From the NCBI RefSeq assembly GCF_030272615.1, contig NC_081412.1:547180488-547244487 (forward strand): a DNA stretch of 64,000 nucleotides. Direction: 5' to 3'. Position 1 is the stretch's first letter, and each line of letters opens with the position of its first letter. Made by a program: the position numbers and the translations under genes. The notes beneath the pieces were generated by a model. It made no database searches. It had not been told where the DNA came from and worked only from the letters and a program-made list of their open reading frames with translations. This document shows, piece by piece, positions 13,036 to 25,179 of the stretch. This DNA is from Cryptomeria japonica. Taxonomy: Eukaryota > Streptophyta > Pinopsida > Cupressales > Cupressaceae.

Positions 13036-13202
13036 GGTTCGAGCGAATGGGGGGGTTCGAGCGAACCCATTAAATATTGATATTTTAATGGGTTCGCTCG
13101 AACCCAAAACCCGCCCGCTGTTCGATCGAACCCAACTGAACAGTTTGGTTCGCTCGGACTCCCAGGGGTAGTCCGAGCGAACATTTGTGTTTCGCTCGAA
13201 CA
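13036..13202. repeat. Right subterminal cluster of TTCGAGCGAA/TTCGCTCGAA palindromes
   Basis: About seven copies of GGTTCGAGCGAACC, GGTTCGCTCGAACCC, GTTCGATCGAACCC and the variant GTCCGAGCGAAC within 170 bases, ending 76 bases from the right end of the element. Counterpart of 5699-5870; the shared motif at both ends supports the element boundaries. A transposase-binding role is inferred. Confidence 0.7.
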
Positions 13203-13244
13203 TTGTCAAATCTGAAATTCCCACTTTCGCCAAATTCTTTCGTT

Positions 13245-13278
13245 GGCAAAAGTGGGAACCAGCTTTGTGAATTCACCC
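13245..13278 (-). repeat. Right terminal inverted repeat
   Basis: GGCAAAAGTGGGAACCA...TTCACCC, the inverted partner of 4886-4921. Confidence 0.85.
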
Positions 13279-14406
13279 GATATGCAATGCTTTTTAATGC
13301 TAAAATGTTATTCTAACAAAGAGAGGCTAAAATGTTTGATATAATTAGACTACAATGTAGATGCATGAAACTTGGATATGGACAATGAAGAATGTGAGAT
13401 CTATTTATAGAGAAAATAGAGCAATGAATGGTTAAGATTGAATAATCTTAACAATGGCTAGGATTGAAAGTCACTCAATCCATGTTTACAATTTTCACCA
13501 ATGAAATGGAGACAATTGTCAACAAGAGGTGGCTTGAGAGGAGATGCAAAAGACACTAACTGCTTGAGAAAACATGAAGGTCACCTTAGGATGTTGGGTT
13601 ATGGTTAGGTTAGGGTCATCCATTGGATAAAGATTTTACCCAAGGGGTAAACACTTGTGAAAGGGTTAGATAGGATAACTAAGGTCAAGGCCATGAGTGC
13701 TTGATGAGACCCTTGAGTTAGATGAGGGTTAAGTTAGAGAGAAAGTCTCTAACCATGAGGGAGGGTTGGATTAACCATTAATGGTTAATAGGACCTTGGG
13801 GGACAAATTTGTAAGAGTCCTTCCAAATTTGGGGAACTCAACAAGTTAACTTGTTGAAGAAATAAAGTCTTTATTGCATTTATAAGATTTTCTTCCAAAC
13901 TTGAGAAGTGACCTCCTCAAACTTAGGGAAATGACATTATTGGATGAGCTAAGGTTAATTAATTAGGATTAGATAGGTTCTAAAAGAATGATTAGGAGGC
14001 AAGTGGGAAATGCAAGAAAGGACAAGTGGGAGAAATAGAATTTTAATTAAAATAAAATATTTTATTTCAACTAAAATAGATGCAACTAGCATTTGTAGTA
14101 AAATGCAAGTGGGGGAGGGAGGGAGGGAGGGTATAAATGAATTTAATTTATTTATATGCAAGGATCAATTTAATTAAATGTAAATTTAATTAAAATGGAG
14201 AAATGAGATTTAATTAAATAAAGTGATTTATTTAATTAAAGGCTAGAAAGGCGGTTAGATGAATTTGATTAAATAAATTGAATAATTCATTTAATCAAAT
14301 AGATGAAAATGAAGAAATTAATTAAATAAGATTTAAATAATAGGGGGATAGGGTTTAAATAAATATTAAATATTTATTTAAGAAGGTGGTTAGATTTATA
14401 CGTCTA
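13279..14406 (-). repeat. LTR-like non-coding segment ending CGTCTACA
   Basis: About 1.1 kb of non-coding DNA ending TACGTCTACA (minus strand TGTAGACGTA). It is similar in style to 2241-3757 and includes (GGGA)n at about 14113-14128 and many TTAATTAAA phrases. It may be a solo LTR, but no target duplication or primer-binding site was found. Confidence 0.3.
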
Positions 14407-14570
14407 CAATTATAATATATTATATTATATTTATATCTAATAATTTTTATCATAAAATATAACACATTAATTATAAATATAGCTATAGCATTTTAAAAAA
14501 TTATAATATATTAAATATAGATCTTATAATAATATATAGTATATTAGAGGAAGGGTTCCAATAGCCATTA

Positions 14571-14914
14571 TAGCTAGCTTCATGGAAGGAAAGGAAGGTA
14601 GATATAGATAAAGATATATAGAAAGCGATATATAGAGAGGTATAGAGGGGAGAGATACATTGGTATAGAGAGATGAGGAGTAATGAGATAGAGAGAGACA
14701 AACGAATAAGAGAGAGGGATATGGGTCTAGAGATAGAGATATGAAGATAGAAGCAGAGAGGAAGATAGAAATGGATAGAGAGATATAGATATAGAGACAT
14801 GAAGATAGAGAGATATAGGGAGATAGAGAGGAAGAGATAGAGAGGTGGAGAGGAAGATGAAGAAATAAAGTGAGATATAGGTGGTGAGAATAATATAGAT
14901 AGAGATATAAGGAG

Positions 14915-14991
<77 letters not shown>

Positions 14992-15938
14992 AAACATAAT
15001 GAAGTATATATAGACAAATAGATATGAAGATGGGTAGAGATAAAGAGAGGGAGGGAGAAATAGGGAAGGTAGATGAAGGAAGGAAGAGAGAGAGAGATGG
15101 AGATATATGGGAAAAGAGAGATAAAGATATATGCCAATTTAATTTTTTTTATAATATCATTTAGTTATCATATTTTATTAATTGATTTGTCTTTAAATTA
15201 TTTATATAAAAAGTTATCATATAATGTATTTATTTTGCAAATGATGTCATTTGTGCAACAAATGTCTCAATGGAGAAGTGAGAGCTTCAAATCCACTATG
15301 CATCCATTTATAGGGTTCCAAAAATGACTAAAATAAAACCTTTAAATTTTAAAAAGATAATGAGGCTCCATTACTAATAGGCTTATCTTATGTTTGAAAC
15401 AAAGAGAGAAGGATATATAAGGAGAGATAGTAATAGAAAGAGGGAGAGATAGAGTGGGGCAACAAGAGAGAGGGATAAAGAGATAAATATAGAGAGGAAG
15501 ATAGAGATAATGAGAGAGGGTGAGATAGAAATATAAAAACAAAGGTAGGAAGTGATATATATAGAGAGGTAGTGAGTGAGAAAGATATATGGAATAAAGA
15601 GATGGAGAGACGATGAAATAGAGATAGAGGGTGATGTAGAAGAAGAAATGTGGAGATATAGAGATAAAGATTCAAAGAGATAAAGATATAGAGATCTAGA
15701 AATAGGGAGAGGGAGGGAGTCTAGAGATAAAGGGGGAGAGAGGTAGATAGGTATAGAGGTAAAGAGGGAGACATATCTAGAGATAAAGGGGTGAGAGAGA
15801 AAGATGGAGGTAGAGAAGAAGATAGAGTGTGAGAGGAAGATGGAGAAAAAATAATAGAGTGATAGAGAGAGGTAGAGAAAGATAGGTAGATAAAGGGATA
15901 TAGAAATAAAGAGATATAGAGAGGGAGAGAGGAAGCGG

Positions 15939-16010
<72 letters not shown>
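14571..16010. repeat. GATA/GA low-complexity blocks with (GA)n and (TA)n
   Basis: Two purine-rich blocks (about 14571-15130 and 15395-16010) of AGATAGAGA-type repeats, each containing a pure (GA)n next to (TA)n (14909-14990 and 15939-16010). They are separated by a unique stretch. The sentence ATGCATCCATTTATAGGG...AACTAAAATAAAA.. occurs after both blocks (15298 and 16017), so the unit arose by a large tandem duplication. Ser/Leu/Tyr-rich frames here are artefacts. Confidence 0.85.
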
Positions 16011-16013
<3 letters not shown>

Positions 16014-16925
16014 ACCATGCATCCATTTATAGGGATATGAAAACAACTAAAATAAAATATTTAAATCAAGAATAGAAATACAAAGATATATATAAATTAG
16101 GAAAGATAGAGGGAGTGAGTATGTAAGAGAGATAAATATACGAGAGGTTAATTTAAATTAATCCTAATAACTTAATTATTATTTTTAATTTCATAAAAGA
16201 CATAAATTATTAAAAAAATTGAAATTAAATCTAAAAATTTTTTTTTTTAAAAAGAAGCTAAATGCAATATTAAAAAATATCAAAATCAAAACAAGAAAAA
16301 TCTGTCTATAAATTACCAAAATTAATTTCTATTATACATATAATATATAATAATATATAACTCTACTATTATTTTAAAAAGAAATTAACACTGATATATA
16401 ATAATAATTCTTAAAAAACAAAAGATTATATATTATAATTTAACATCAAAACCGAAATAATAAATATTTATCTATCAATTATCCAAATTAATTTTTATTA
16501 TAAAAAATAATATATAATACTACTTATCTTTAATATCATATTAAAAATAAGTTTACATTAATATATAAAAAGAATTCTATATCTAATATATTTAAAACAA
16601 ATTATAATTGATTAGACATGACGAATCTTATAACTATATAAAAGGAAGTAAAAGTGAACTTTAATTAAGAGAGTGTAAATAATAATAAACCATCGTCATG
16701 GAGGGGCTCATTACTCAAGAAAAATGAGAACTGGACGTGTAGAAACTGTTCACCATGTCTGAAATTTTGTGTGGTGAAATTTCGAGAAAATGGAAATAGT
16801 AAACACGAAAACAACGTGAGCCAATCCCATAATATTTATAGACTGCACTGGTCTCATAGCATATTTATTTTTATAAATACATTTGTATATTTTATCTATT
16901 TTATAGCTCTTAAATAATGGATCCA
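16011..16925. other. AT-rich intergenic DNA
   Basis: No gene or clear repeat apart from the duplicated ATGCATCCATTTATAGGG phrase at its left edge. Dominated by TAATATATAAT-like text. Confidence 0.5.
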
Positions 16926-17269
16926 TCTATTCTGGCTTCAAAATGATAGTACAGATTGTATGTGTTAGTCATGCGTTTTACACCGTCGATTTTGCAATTA
17001 ACAGCTGCGATTGACTAACCTTTTGCAATTAACAGCTGCGATTGACTAACCTGTCGAAAACAGACCTTTCGTACAGCGTGTTAGCGACAGGTTAGTCAAT
17101 CGCAGCTGTTAATTGCAAAAGGTTAGTCAATCGCAGCTGTTAATTCCAAAACAGACCTTTCACACAACGTGATAGTGATGTGTTAGTCAATCGCAATCGT
17201 TTATTACAAAATCGACGGTGTAAAATGCGTGTTAGTCAATCCGTACTGCCTTTTTGAAACCAGAATAGA
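16926..17269. mobile_element. Palindromic MITE upstream of the thioesterase gene
   Basis: The 344-base segment is almost a perfect inverted repeat. It opens TCTATTCTGGCTTCAAAA and closes with the reverse complement of TCTATTCTGGTTTCAAAA. TTTTACACCGTCGATTTTG lies on the left and its complement on the right. The inner block AATTAACAGCTGCGATTGA occurs twice on the left arm and twice inverted on the right arm. The flanking dinucleotide could be a TA target, but TA is its own complement, so this is ambiguous. No coding capacity. It ends about 260 bases before the thioesterase start codon and may affect its promoter. Confidence 0.75.
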
Positions 17270-17526
17270 CGCGTCATGCCTAAATTTAAAGATATTATTG
17301 GCTTGTACTTACGTATAGCAGATTGGTGCTCTCGCAATTAAAAAATCTCTGTGGTTGACAGGATAAGTAACTACAGCAGCACAGACTGATCAAGTTGCAA
17401 CAATGTTCAATAAAGGAGCTCAAATTCCCATACTCTGTGTGCCACATATTCATTACAGGCAGATTGAAGGTTCTTTCTCGGAGCATTTTGAAGGTTCTTT
17501 CCCAGAGAAAATACATCAGTGCTCCA

Positions 17527-20500
17527 ATGGCTGAGAAAGGCAAACAGATCGGTGCGATGGATCCCATGGTGCCATCTGAGTATTCTGCCCACAAAGTTTC
17601 AGAGTCTGCTGCAGCTAAATGGCTCAATTCTATCCGTTCAACCGATTCTCTGCCTCCCCAGAACGAGACTCATGGCTTCCAGGAGAGCTTAATAATTCGT
17701 CAGTTGACTGTCAATCAGGTAGAACCTGGAATCGTCATTGCTACCATTACAGTTCACTCTTCCCTCACGGTAACGCCACCACCCATTAGCTCTAAATGTT
17801 AGATTGAAATGTGGGTTTTGATCTGTGATGTTAAATCTTTATGTTGGGCTTTCTTACGTACAGAACAGATACAATACGTTACATGGAGGAGCAGTTGCAA
17901 TGATTTCTAATATCGTGGGCATGGCGGCTGTAAAGACTGTTGCAGTAGATAAGGATTTTGAGCCGGCTGAACTAAGCATGTCTTATGTCTATGCAGGGCG
18001 CATTGGAGTGAGTACTTTCATACCCTTTTGATTTTTATGCTTTGTTATGGAGATCTAGTGTTGGTTCTGTTCACTTGTTTTGATGCCCTTGTAGATCTAT
18101 TTTGGTGGTTGTTATTGCCCTGGTTTTGGGGTTAGATAGTGTAAAATAACAAGTTGATTGAAATTTAGCTGTGATCTGAAATGCTTATATGTAGATAGAT
18201 CAAATCTGATATGATGTTCCAGGGTTTGATAGAAATTTTGTGTCAGTTTGGGAGAATAACAAGGTTTTTGAAATGCAGATAAAATCTGATATGATTTTCA
18301 CTTAGTTTGATATAACATTTGTGTCAGTTTGGGAAAATAACAAGTTGTTTGAAATTCAGCTACTTCCAAAATCATTAATACGTACAGATCAAATCTGATA
18401 TGATCTTCTCTTAGTTTAGTTCAATAAATTGCGTGTCAGTACTGGTGTAATCAAAACTGTTTTTGTTTTGTGGTGTATAGAATGACAAATAAGCATATAT
18501 TTAAGTTAGGATTTTTTTTGACTAAGCTGTTATGAATTCTAAGTTGATTGGAACATGAAAGAAAAAGCATATAAGCTTATCAGAAGTCACCCTCATGTGA
18601 GTATGGGGATTCCACCCTTCAACTCACTAAGAAGTCAAACTTGGAATAGTCAAATCAAAGAAGATACCAAAACAAGAGTTGAGGTTTTATCTTTCCAAAT
18701 ATCAAAGATAATCTCTACTCTAAAATCATGTCAAATCTGGGCAAGCTTAACAAGTATTTGTGACCACTTAATCATGTCCTAAGAACAATACTCAAGTTTG
18801 TCCTTGAAGAAATCAAGCATCCAAATTTAAGTAGCTTGAAGCTTGAACAAAACTAGAGATGTGTTTGAGTGTTTCTAGATGAGTACGAAAATGACATTAG
18901 GGATTATTAATACTTAGATTAAACAAGAATCAACAAGATGACCTTGGTAAACGATACACCAAACAAAATGAGCTTGTTTGGGTTCCAAAATGGCTAAGCA
19001 AACTATATGAAGTCTTTGTTTCCATATAGTAGGTGTGTACTACAAACCCCATATGTTTTTAAACCTTTTGACCATAGGCAGATGTGAAAACATTCTCAAG
19101 TAGCCTTTACCAAGTTTTTAAGTGTGGGAAGAGGTATTACAACACAATTTCTAAATTTTCCACTTGGGTTTTGTGTAATTAAGCCTAGTCTTGTGAAGCA
19201 TATATCTAGGAATTGACTTGACAATAGTTTGAAAAGGCTTAAATTCTTCATTTAAAAGCCTAAATTTTGCCTTGTATTTATCACAAGATATTCAATTTTT
19301 AGTGGATCTAGAAAAGAGGTCTAATATCAATAAAATCCCTATATGAAAAAAAAGAGAACATGAATCCATGGGACTTTGAATAAAGGTTGATTCTAGAAAT
19401 TTATCATAGTAGACCGAAACAGAGAGTTCAAGTTGATCGAAAATTTCATTTCTAAAGTCACTCTAGGTTAACTATGATTCAATATCCTCATAATTTTTCC
19501 ATATTCTTTTGGCAACAAATGTACTTTGAGTTTGTGTAGGCTCTTCCATACCAAGAATAATTTGAGAACCTAAGCCTTTCCAAGCTTGTTTGCCATGAGG
19601 AACCCCAAAAGAAATACATTTTCATATAGCATTTTCTAGGCCCCATTTCTCTCTAATGTTATGATAATTCATTTAGCACAGAAAGATAACCCTTAATAAT
19701 GGATAACAATAAGAATAAGCCCTCTCAAGTCACAAGGAAGACAACAAAATTCTTTGACGACTCTATGGAAGCCCTTTCCATACTCAAAAGAATTTTGTAA
19801 AGAAACCCCTAATGAATTTTAAAGTTTTTGTTAGGAAACTTTTGGAGGATTCCATTGAGTAGAGAAATAAGCATGAGTGGATGTAAGAGTTGTAGAACAA
19901 ATTTTAAAAATCTGCAATAGAAAGAGTTTTTGTTATTCAATGATGCAATTTGTTTCCTCAAAATTTATACCAATAATAGATTGCAAAGAAAAGAAGATTG
20001 AAAAACAAAATAGATTTCAAGAATCATGAAGATCTTGTTGGTATGTGGCGACTGATCATGCAAGTATTGTACACTCGTTATGTATCCTTGTTGGGGTTCG
20101 GGGCCGGTCCAAACAAAGATTATAAACAAATTGTAAGAAATCTCTTTGGAGTTTTGTGAGGCACAAACTAGTGTAATGGGACATATGTGGTTGATGCAAG
20201 TAGAGTTTGTATTTAAAAATTGAGTGAATTGGCCTATTTATAAGACACACTTTTACATTATATATTTAACATATCTCAAAGGTTTCATAGACTTCTATGA
20301 GGTTATTGATAATAGGCACACTAGCGTAGATGTAGGGATTTTGCACAACACATGAATGAGGTGCATGAACATGTGAGAAAATACCTAGGATGGAGTAATT
20401 ATAACAAGTATAAGACAACTATGCATGCACCAAAAAGATTAAAAAAAAAATACTTGGATAAATAGTCATGGCGTATTTGAGGGACTCCTCAATGAATGTA

Positions 20501-21540
20501 TGATAAGTTGAAGCTAAAGAAGAATAGATCTTGCAAAGTGTTCCATAGGATTTGGAAAAATGCATATGAAATTGAGCTACCCAAATGTATGGACATATAT
20601 TTGTGTTCAACACAACCAATCTATAAAAGTGTCATGAAAATGAATGTAAAAACAAGGATATATCCTCTCACCATGAGGACCAAATTACATTAGGTTTAAG
20701 AGGGGGTTGTATATGATATATGCAACTCTTGAATGCATGTTTAAGTAATATATATATATATATAATAAAGTATACAAAGTATATTTGGCATGATGAAGAG
20801 GCAAGAGCCTAAGGAAGATTCATGTATTTTCAAATATGAAGTGGGTTGGTTAGGGTTACCACAACAATATTTCCTATAGCATCAATTTTGAGAACTTTGC
20901 TCAAAATTATGTTGTTTGAGGTATTTAATTTAGGATAATCACAGGGTTTGAGTAATCTTGCATCACCAAAAAATATTTTACTTTATTTCTTTATTTTGTA
21001 GGTGTTGTTTATTTTATAGCTTAATAATTATAATTAGAACAATAGTTCCTACTACAAATGCATTTCTAATATAAAGAGAAATTGAGAACACTATTTTTGA
21101 CATCAAATAAAAATTGAAAATATATTTTAATATTGTTAATTTTATATCACATTGTCTAATTATAATTTTTATTTGAGAAATTAATGAAGACACTTTTGCA
21201 CAAATATATTTTTTTTTTTCAATTTCACATCTTGATTTGATTGATGCATTAAGTTCTTGTGTTTTTAAATAAGTCTTAATTTCATTAAATTTTTTAATTT
21301 TAAAATGAATATTATATATTGAGATATATAATAATTTAATTAAAAGAGAAGGTGGATTTGACTTTTATATTTGGTGGTAAAATTTAAATTTTATAGGTGG
21401 AGTTGGAGGTCAAGGCAAAAGTACTCAAGTTTGAAAACAATGCAGCAGTATCTTCCATTGATATTAGAAATAAGGAAACAAAGCAAGCAATATTTCAAGG
21501 TTGTTGCACATTTCATAGCATGCCAAAATCACGCATGTGA
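17527..21540 (+). CDS. HotDog-fold acyl-CoA thioesterase, ACOT13/THEM2-like (three exons)
   Basis: Exons 17527-17769, 17864-18007 and 21397-21540 (TGA at 21538), all phase 0, give a 176-residue protein. Junctions are ACG|GTAACG, GTACAG|AAC, GGA|GTGAGT and TTATAG|GTGG. Exon 2 holds the family signature NRYNTLHGGAVAM, the LHGG turn and long helix of the HotDog fold, and exon 3 the last strands (VELEVKAKVL... to KSRM). Length and order fit single-domain plant thioesterases that hydrolyse acyl-CoA-type thioesters. By alignment to human THEM2 the catalytic Asp position in the helix is Asn here (AMISNIVG), so chemistry may differ. The start is the first in-frame ATG; the frame is open further upstream but has no earlier ATG. 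No clear targeting peptide. Intron 2 is 3.4 kb, typical of conifers. No stops or frameshifts: the best host gene in the window. Confidence 0.85.
18137..18445 (+). repeat. Imperfect tandem repeat of about 90 bases in intron 2
   Basis: AATAACAAG-TTGAAAT..CAG-(AT)CAAATCTGATATGAT-TTTGTGTCAGTTTGGGA recurs three times with decay within the start of the thioesterase intron 2. Confidence 0.6.
19331..19690 (-). pseudogene. Decayed coding remnant in the thioesterase intron, product unknown
   Basis: Minus-strand reading gives about 100 codons of protein-like text (phrases such as KWGLENAI, FGVPHGKQAWKGLGSQ, KRIWKNYEDIES, FRNEIFDQLELS) interrupted by one TGA and two TAG codons (the latter near 19475 and 19466). 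It has no recognised domain and lies antisense to the host gene. Reading quality and the TAG pattern match the other decayed transposon ORFs here, so it is most likely a transposon fragment inside the intron. Chance is not excluded. Confidence 0.35.
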
Positions 21541-24130
21541 TTTCTTTCTTTTTATCCATTTTATAAATCACTAAACCAAAATAGTAAAATATGTCTATTG
21601 TGGTGATAATATTGTTCAATACCTTTTGAGATATTATATCCATATGATTATAGTGGTACCTATGTTAATGAGGCTATGAGAATTATGACAATGACTTTAA
21701 TGTTATAATATTCTATGACATTTTGTATATTGTTTTAGTACATAGAATCATTTGCGAGTGTATTGTCACGATATTTATATTTAAAAGAAAAGGTTTATAT
21801 GCTTTGTGTAGCTTTTACTACTTCTATATTTTTATATTTGTTTAGTGTGAATATATCTTTTGTAGATCAATGTTGGTTGTATTAATCATTATGAAGTTTA
21901 TGTTATGGATTTTATTTATTACTTAATGTAATTGAAACAAATGTTTGATTGATTTAGTGCTATTATAATATTTTTAAAATTGTTGGCTCTTTTGTTATAT
22001 GTTTCATCCTTCATTTATCCCATTAAGAAAAGTTTCTAGTATGGAATCCACGTAAGTATCTTTTGTTGGTTAGTATGGTAATGCAAATAATGTTGCATTG
22101 ATTAATTTTATAAAAAATAAAATGGGTGTCAAGACATAATCATAGTTAGATATAGGATTCATTGACTACTAAATTTAATGTGTATGATTTAAATTAATAT
22201 TAAAATAAATGTACGTAGTTCTAGATTCAATGTTGATCTTGGTAAGTCATATGTTGTCACATGATTCACTAATATTCTAAACAATCAAATTCTATTAGGT
22301 AGATGCACAAAGACTAAGAAATTGACTATTAACGTTTATGTGTGTAGAACTAAACCCTGAACTTGAATCTAAACTTGGTCCAAATGTTAAATTCTATTAT
22401 TTTGTTCTCTAAATTTTTTCCAAATCAAATTATATGGCTTGCAAAAGCCAATTTTTTGGTTTTTTATGGACACCAAGGTATTTTTTAAGGAGGTGATTCT
22501 CCCTTGGTCAAAGACCTAGCTATAATAATTTAGTTTCTTGCAACAAAGATTGTTTAGATAAATATTAAATGATAGTTTTCCCTAGATTCATAAACTAAAT
22601 GTTAATATAATGCACCTTAGATGATGAAATGAATAATGGAGCTCCGTAATGATTACTTTTTCAAAAGTTCCCTTCTTTTCATCTTAGATTTCAATCAAGT
22701 TAGAAATTATCATGCTTTAGTCAAATCATAATGGTTGGTAAGAGGAAGTTAGAAAGGATCCAATCCAGAATTTAAATTTAATTTTTTTACAAGATACTAG
22801 TATAAATTTGAAGTTAACCTAGGTCAGTTTCATAATATCAAAATAAACCATGAAAATAAGTGGTTAGTATAGAAGTAAGAGTTGGTTCTTAGGAATGAAC
22901 AAAAATAAAGTTGGATATTGCTCAACTTAATTTTATAAATATTAATGCTAAAATATGTCACTCTTACAATATTCATTGTAGAAACAAAAACTTAACCAAA
23001 GAGTGTGCATGTGTATGTGTATGTGCATGTGTGTGTGTGTGTGTGTGTGCACATTTGTGTGTGTGCGTGAATCGAACCAATAATTCACATCAACATATTT
23101 GAGGAAACAAATATCTCAAATTATCCTTTTAGGGCCCTTAAAATCGCTTCATGATGCATTCAATACCCATGAGGATTGTTTGTGCATGTGAAAATGCCAC
23201 TTACAAACTATGAAATTGAATTTGTAACCCTAAATGCATGTCGTGATATTTTCAACTAATTTTTACCCTTTAACTATTGCTTTGTTTTGGCATTTCATAT
23301 CTTTGGTCATCCTCACAAAACTTGTCCTCCATATCCTTTACTCCTTGTCACCCATCTTTACCCTTGAATATTCTCTCCATCATGTTATAGGTTTGAATCT
23401 AGACATTTTAATGTGTTTTTTCTTGAAAGATAGTGAAAGCCATGACCTCAATTTGTTATCTTCCTTCCCTCTATACTGTACTATCATCATGATCCTCTTT
23501 CATTTTCTTTCTCTTTTACTCTTCACAAATCTTAACTCTACTTTTAAGGAAGAATCACTTCTCCTTTATGCCCAACAGGTTCTTCATGCAGCTGTCACTC
23601 ATCTCTTCTTCACTCAGTCTTATGAGGCTTCACTATGCTTATTAACTTCTTTAATGAATTTACCCATAGTCTTTCTATCTTTTCAATTCATAGGTCACTA
23701 ACTATCCATTCGTCTATGCTTTGTGCACTTAAACTTGCAATTTGTAAGGACTCTTCTTTATTCATGACCACGACACCTTTATCTCTATCATTTCATTATG
23801 ACATGGTTCTTGGCTTCTTTTTAGTCACTCTCATCACTTAGTTTGGTCATTGTTCACTTGGTCTTGGCTCCATAGGATCGTCGTTTACATCTTTTATGCT
23901 TGGTGACCTCCCCTTATTTGTATGATGTTGACTATTCTTTGCTATAAAAGATATAACCTCTTAGTCTTTACGTCTACTTTCCACACTAAAAATTGTTGTG
24001 AACTACCTCCCTAAATATAATACCAACTCATTAACCTCTAGAGAGGAAGGTAATATATTCCCAAGGTTATATGGTGACTCATGCATTAACTTGTGGTGGT
24101 TTTTTAAACTAGATCTAACTTTTAACAATC
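21541..24130. other. AT-rich intergenic DNA with a GT microsatellite
   Basis: No gene supported. A GTGTGTGT tract lies at about 23005-23068. A 155-codon Leu/Phe/Ser-rich frame (23234-23701) starts at a real ATG but has no recognisable features and sits in pyrimidine-rich text; I do not call it. Ends at the target duplication of the gypsy element. Confidence 0.5.
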
Positions 24131-24135
24131 CCATT
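24131..24135. other. Target-site duplication CCATT (left copy)
   Basis: CCATT directly before TGTAATGCCCC. The same five bases follow the far LTR end at 39762-39766, which fixes the limits of the gypsy element. Confidence 0.85.
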
Positions 24136-25179
24136 TGTAATGCCCCGCCAGAAACCGTAAAGGAAAACAATACAACTAGGCAACTAAAAGGGTGTAATAA
24201 TTTTTTTTAAAAGAACAAGTGCACTAATTATAACCATTGCATGTCTAAGAACACAACGGAAGACTAACACATGATTTCCTAAGGGTTTCCAATGAAGATT
24301 AATTCACAAATTATGTTAACACCACGGTTAATTTAACTATTCATTTAAATAGGAAAATCAAATGCTTAAGACAAAAACTACACATACATCCATATTCCAT
24401 AATGAAAGAATCAAAGTACTCCAATGCATTCATTTCTCATAGATCATATATACAAAAGATTAAGGCAACTGAAATAACAAACATTCCAATGATTCCTTTA
24501 CAATATCCATAAATACATGGTTACCACAAATACCACGGATTACAAAGTTACAATATGAAGGTTACATAAAAGTTTGATATAATGACCTCAAGGTTTCAAT
24601 TGAATAATGATCATGAACATGAGCTGGTACATGAACCACAAACCAAGAACACCAGTGAAGCCCTTCCTCACCTGAAGATACATTCCAGAACATCTGATGG
24701 GAAGTGGAACTACCACCCGACCATGTGATCCCGAAATGGAACCACCCCACTGTGCTAGGAGATAGTAGAAAACCCTCAAGCAAGCAAAGTAAGACAAGTA
24801 CGAAAGAACTACAAGACTCCGCAAACATCCATGTGACTCAACTCACAAACACTAGTAAATCTAAGGAGAGAGTGTCATCGCATAGCTTAAGATGGATACC
24901 ATGGTACAACCTCCTAGGTCCCGGCTCTCTATCCTAGTAACCTCTCCCAACTTCTGGCTCCAACTAAGTCTCATGCGGACCCTACCAATCCTTTCATGAA
25001 GACAAGGTGGTAAGTTTTCCATTCCAGGCCTTCTCATAACATTATGAGCCCTGTACAAGCACTACACCTATGCACGAGGCACATTATCTTAATTAATATT
25101 TATTCTAACCACCCCCTAATCAATTATTAGGTTATCACTTTTTATCTGACTTCCGACGGGTTATCTTGTCATCCAATTC

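Larger units (their letters stand above)
4886..13278. mobile_element. 8.4-kb TIR DNA transposon, unclassified family
   Basis: The ends match as an inverted repeat of about 35 bases: GGGTGAACTCACAA...TGGTTCCCACTTTTTTGCC on the left and the reverse complement of GGGTGAATTCACAA...TGGTTCCCACTTTTGCC on the right (about 31 of 36 positions agree). Inside are paired clusters of TTCGAGCGAA-type palindromes near both ends, a possible plus-strand first exon at 6036, a minus-strand three-exon ORF (9330-7367) and a large satellite array. No transposase catalytic domain was recognised, so it is either deleted or of an unfamiliar type. Target duplications are not clear (flanks ATGATA and GATATG). The TIR resembles that of the 1.2-kb element starting at 26649, so both belong to one family. 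The superfamily is undetermined. Confidence 0.75.

Noticed and set aside
14501..16026. Several 95-211-codon minus-strand frames rich in Ser, Leu, Tyr and Ile
   Set aside because: Translations of GA/GATA low-complexity DNA.
17395..17526. Upstream in-frame extension of the thioesterase exon 1
   Set aside because: It has no ATG (opens at TTG), so translation should begin at 17527.
23234..23701. 155-codon frame with a true ATG and hydrophobic look
   Set aside because: Pyrimidine-rich chance frame: no recognisable family, no splice or promoter context, no stop-pattern evidence of past coding.
24562..24828. 88-codon frame conserved in both gypsy LTRs (also 37762-38028)
   Set aside because: Conservation follows from LTR identity; no protein features, and antisense or overlapping frames are equally open.
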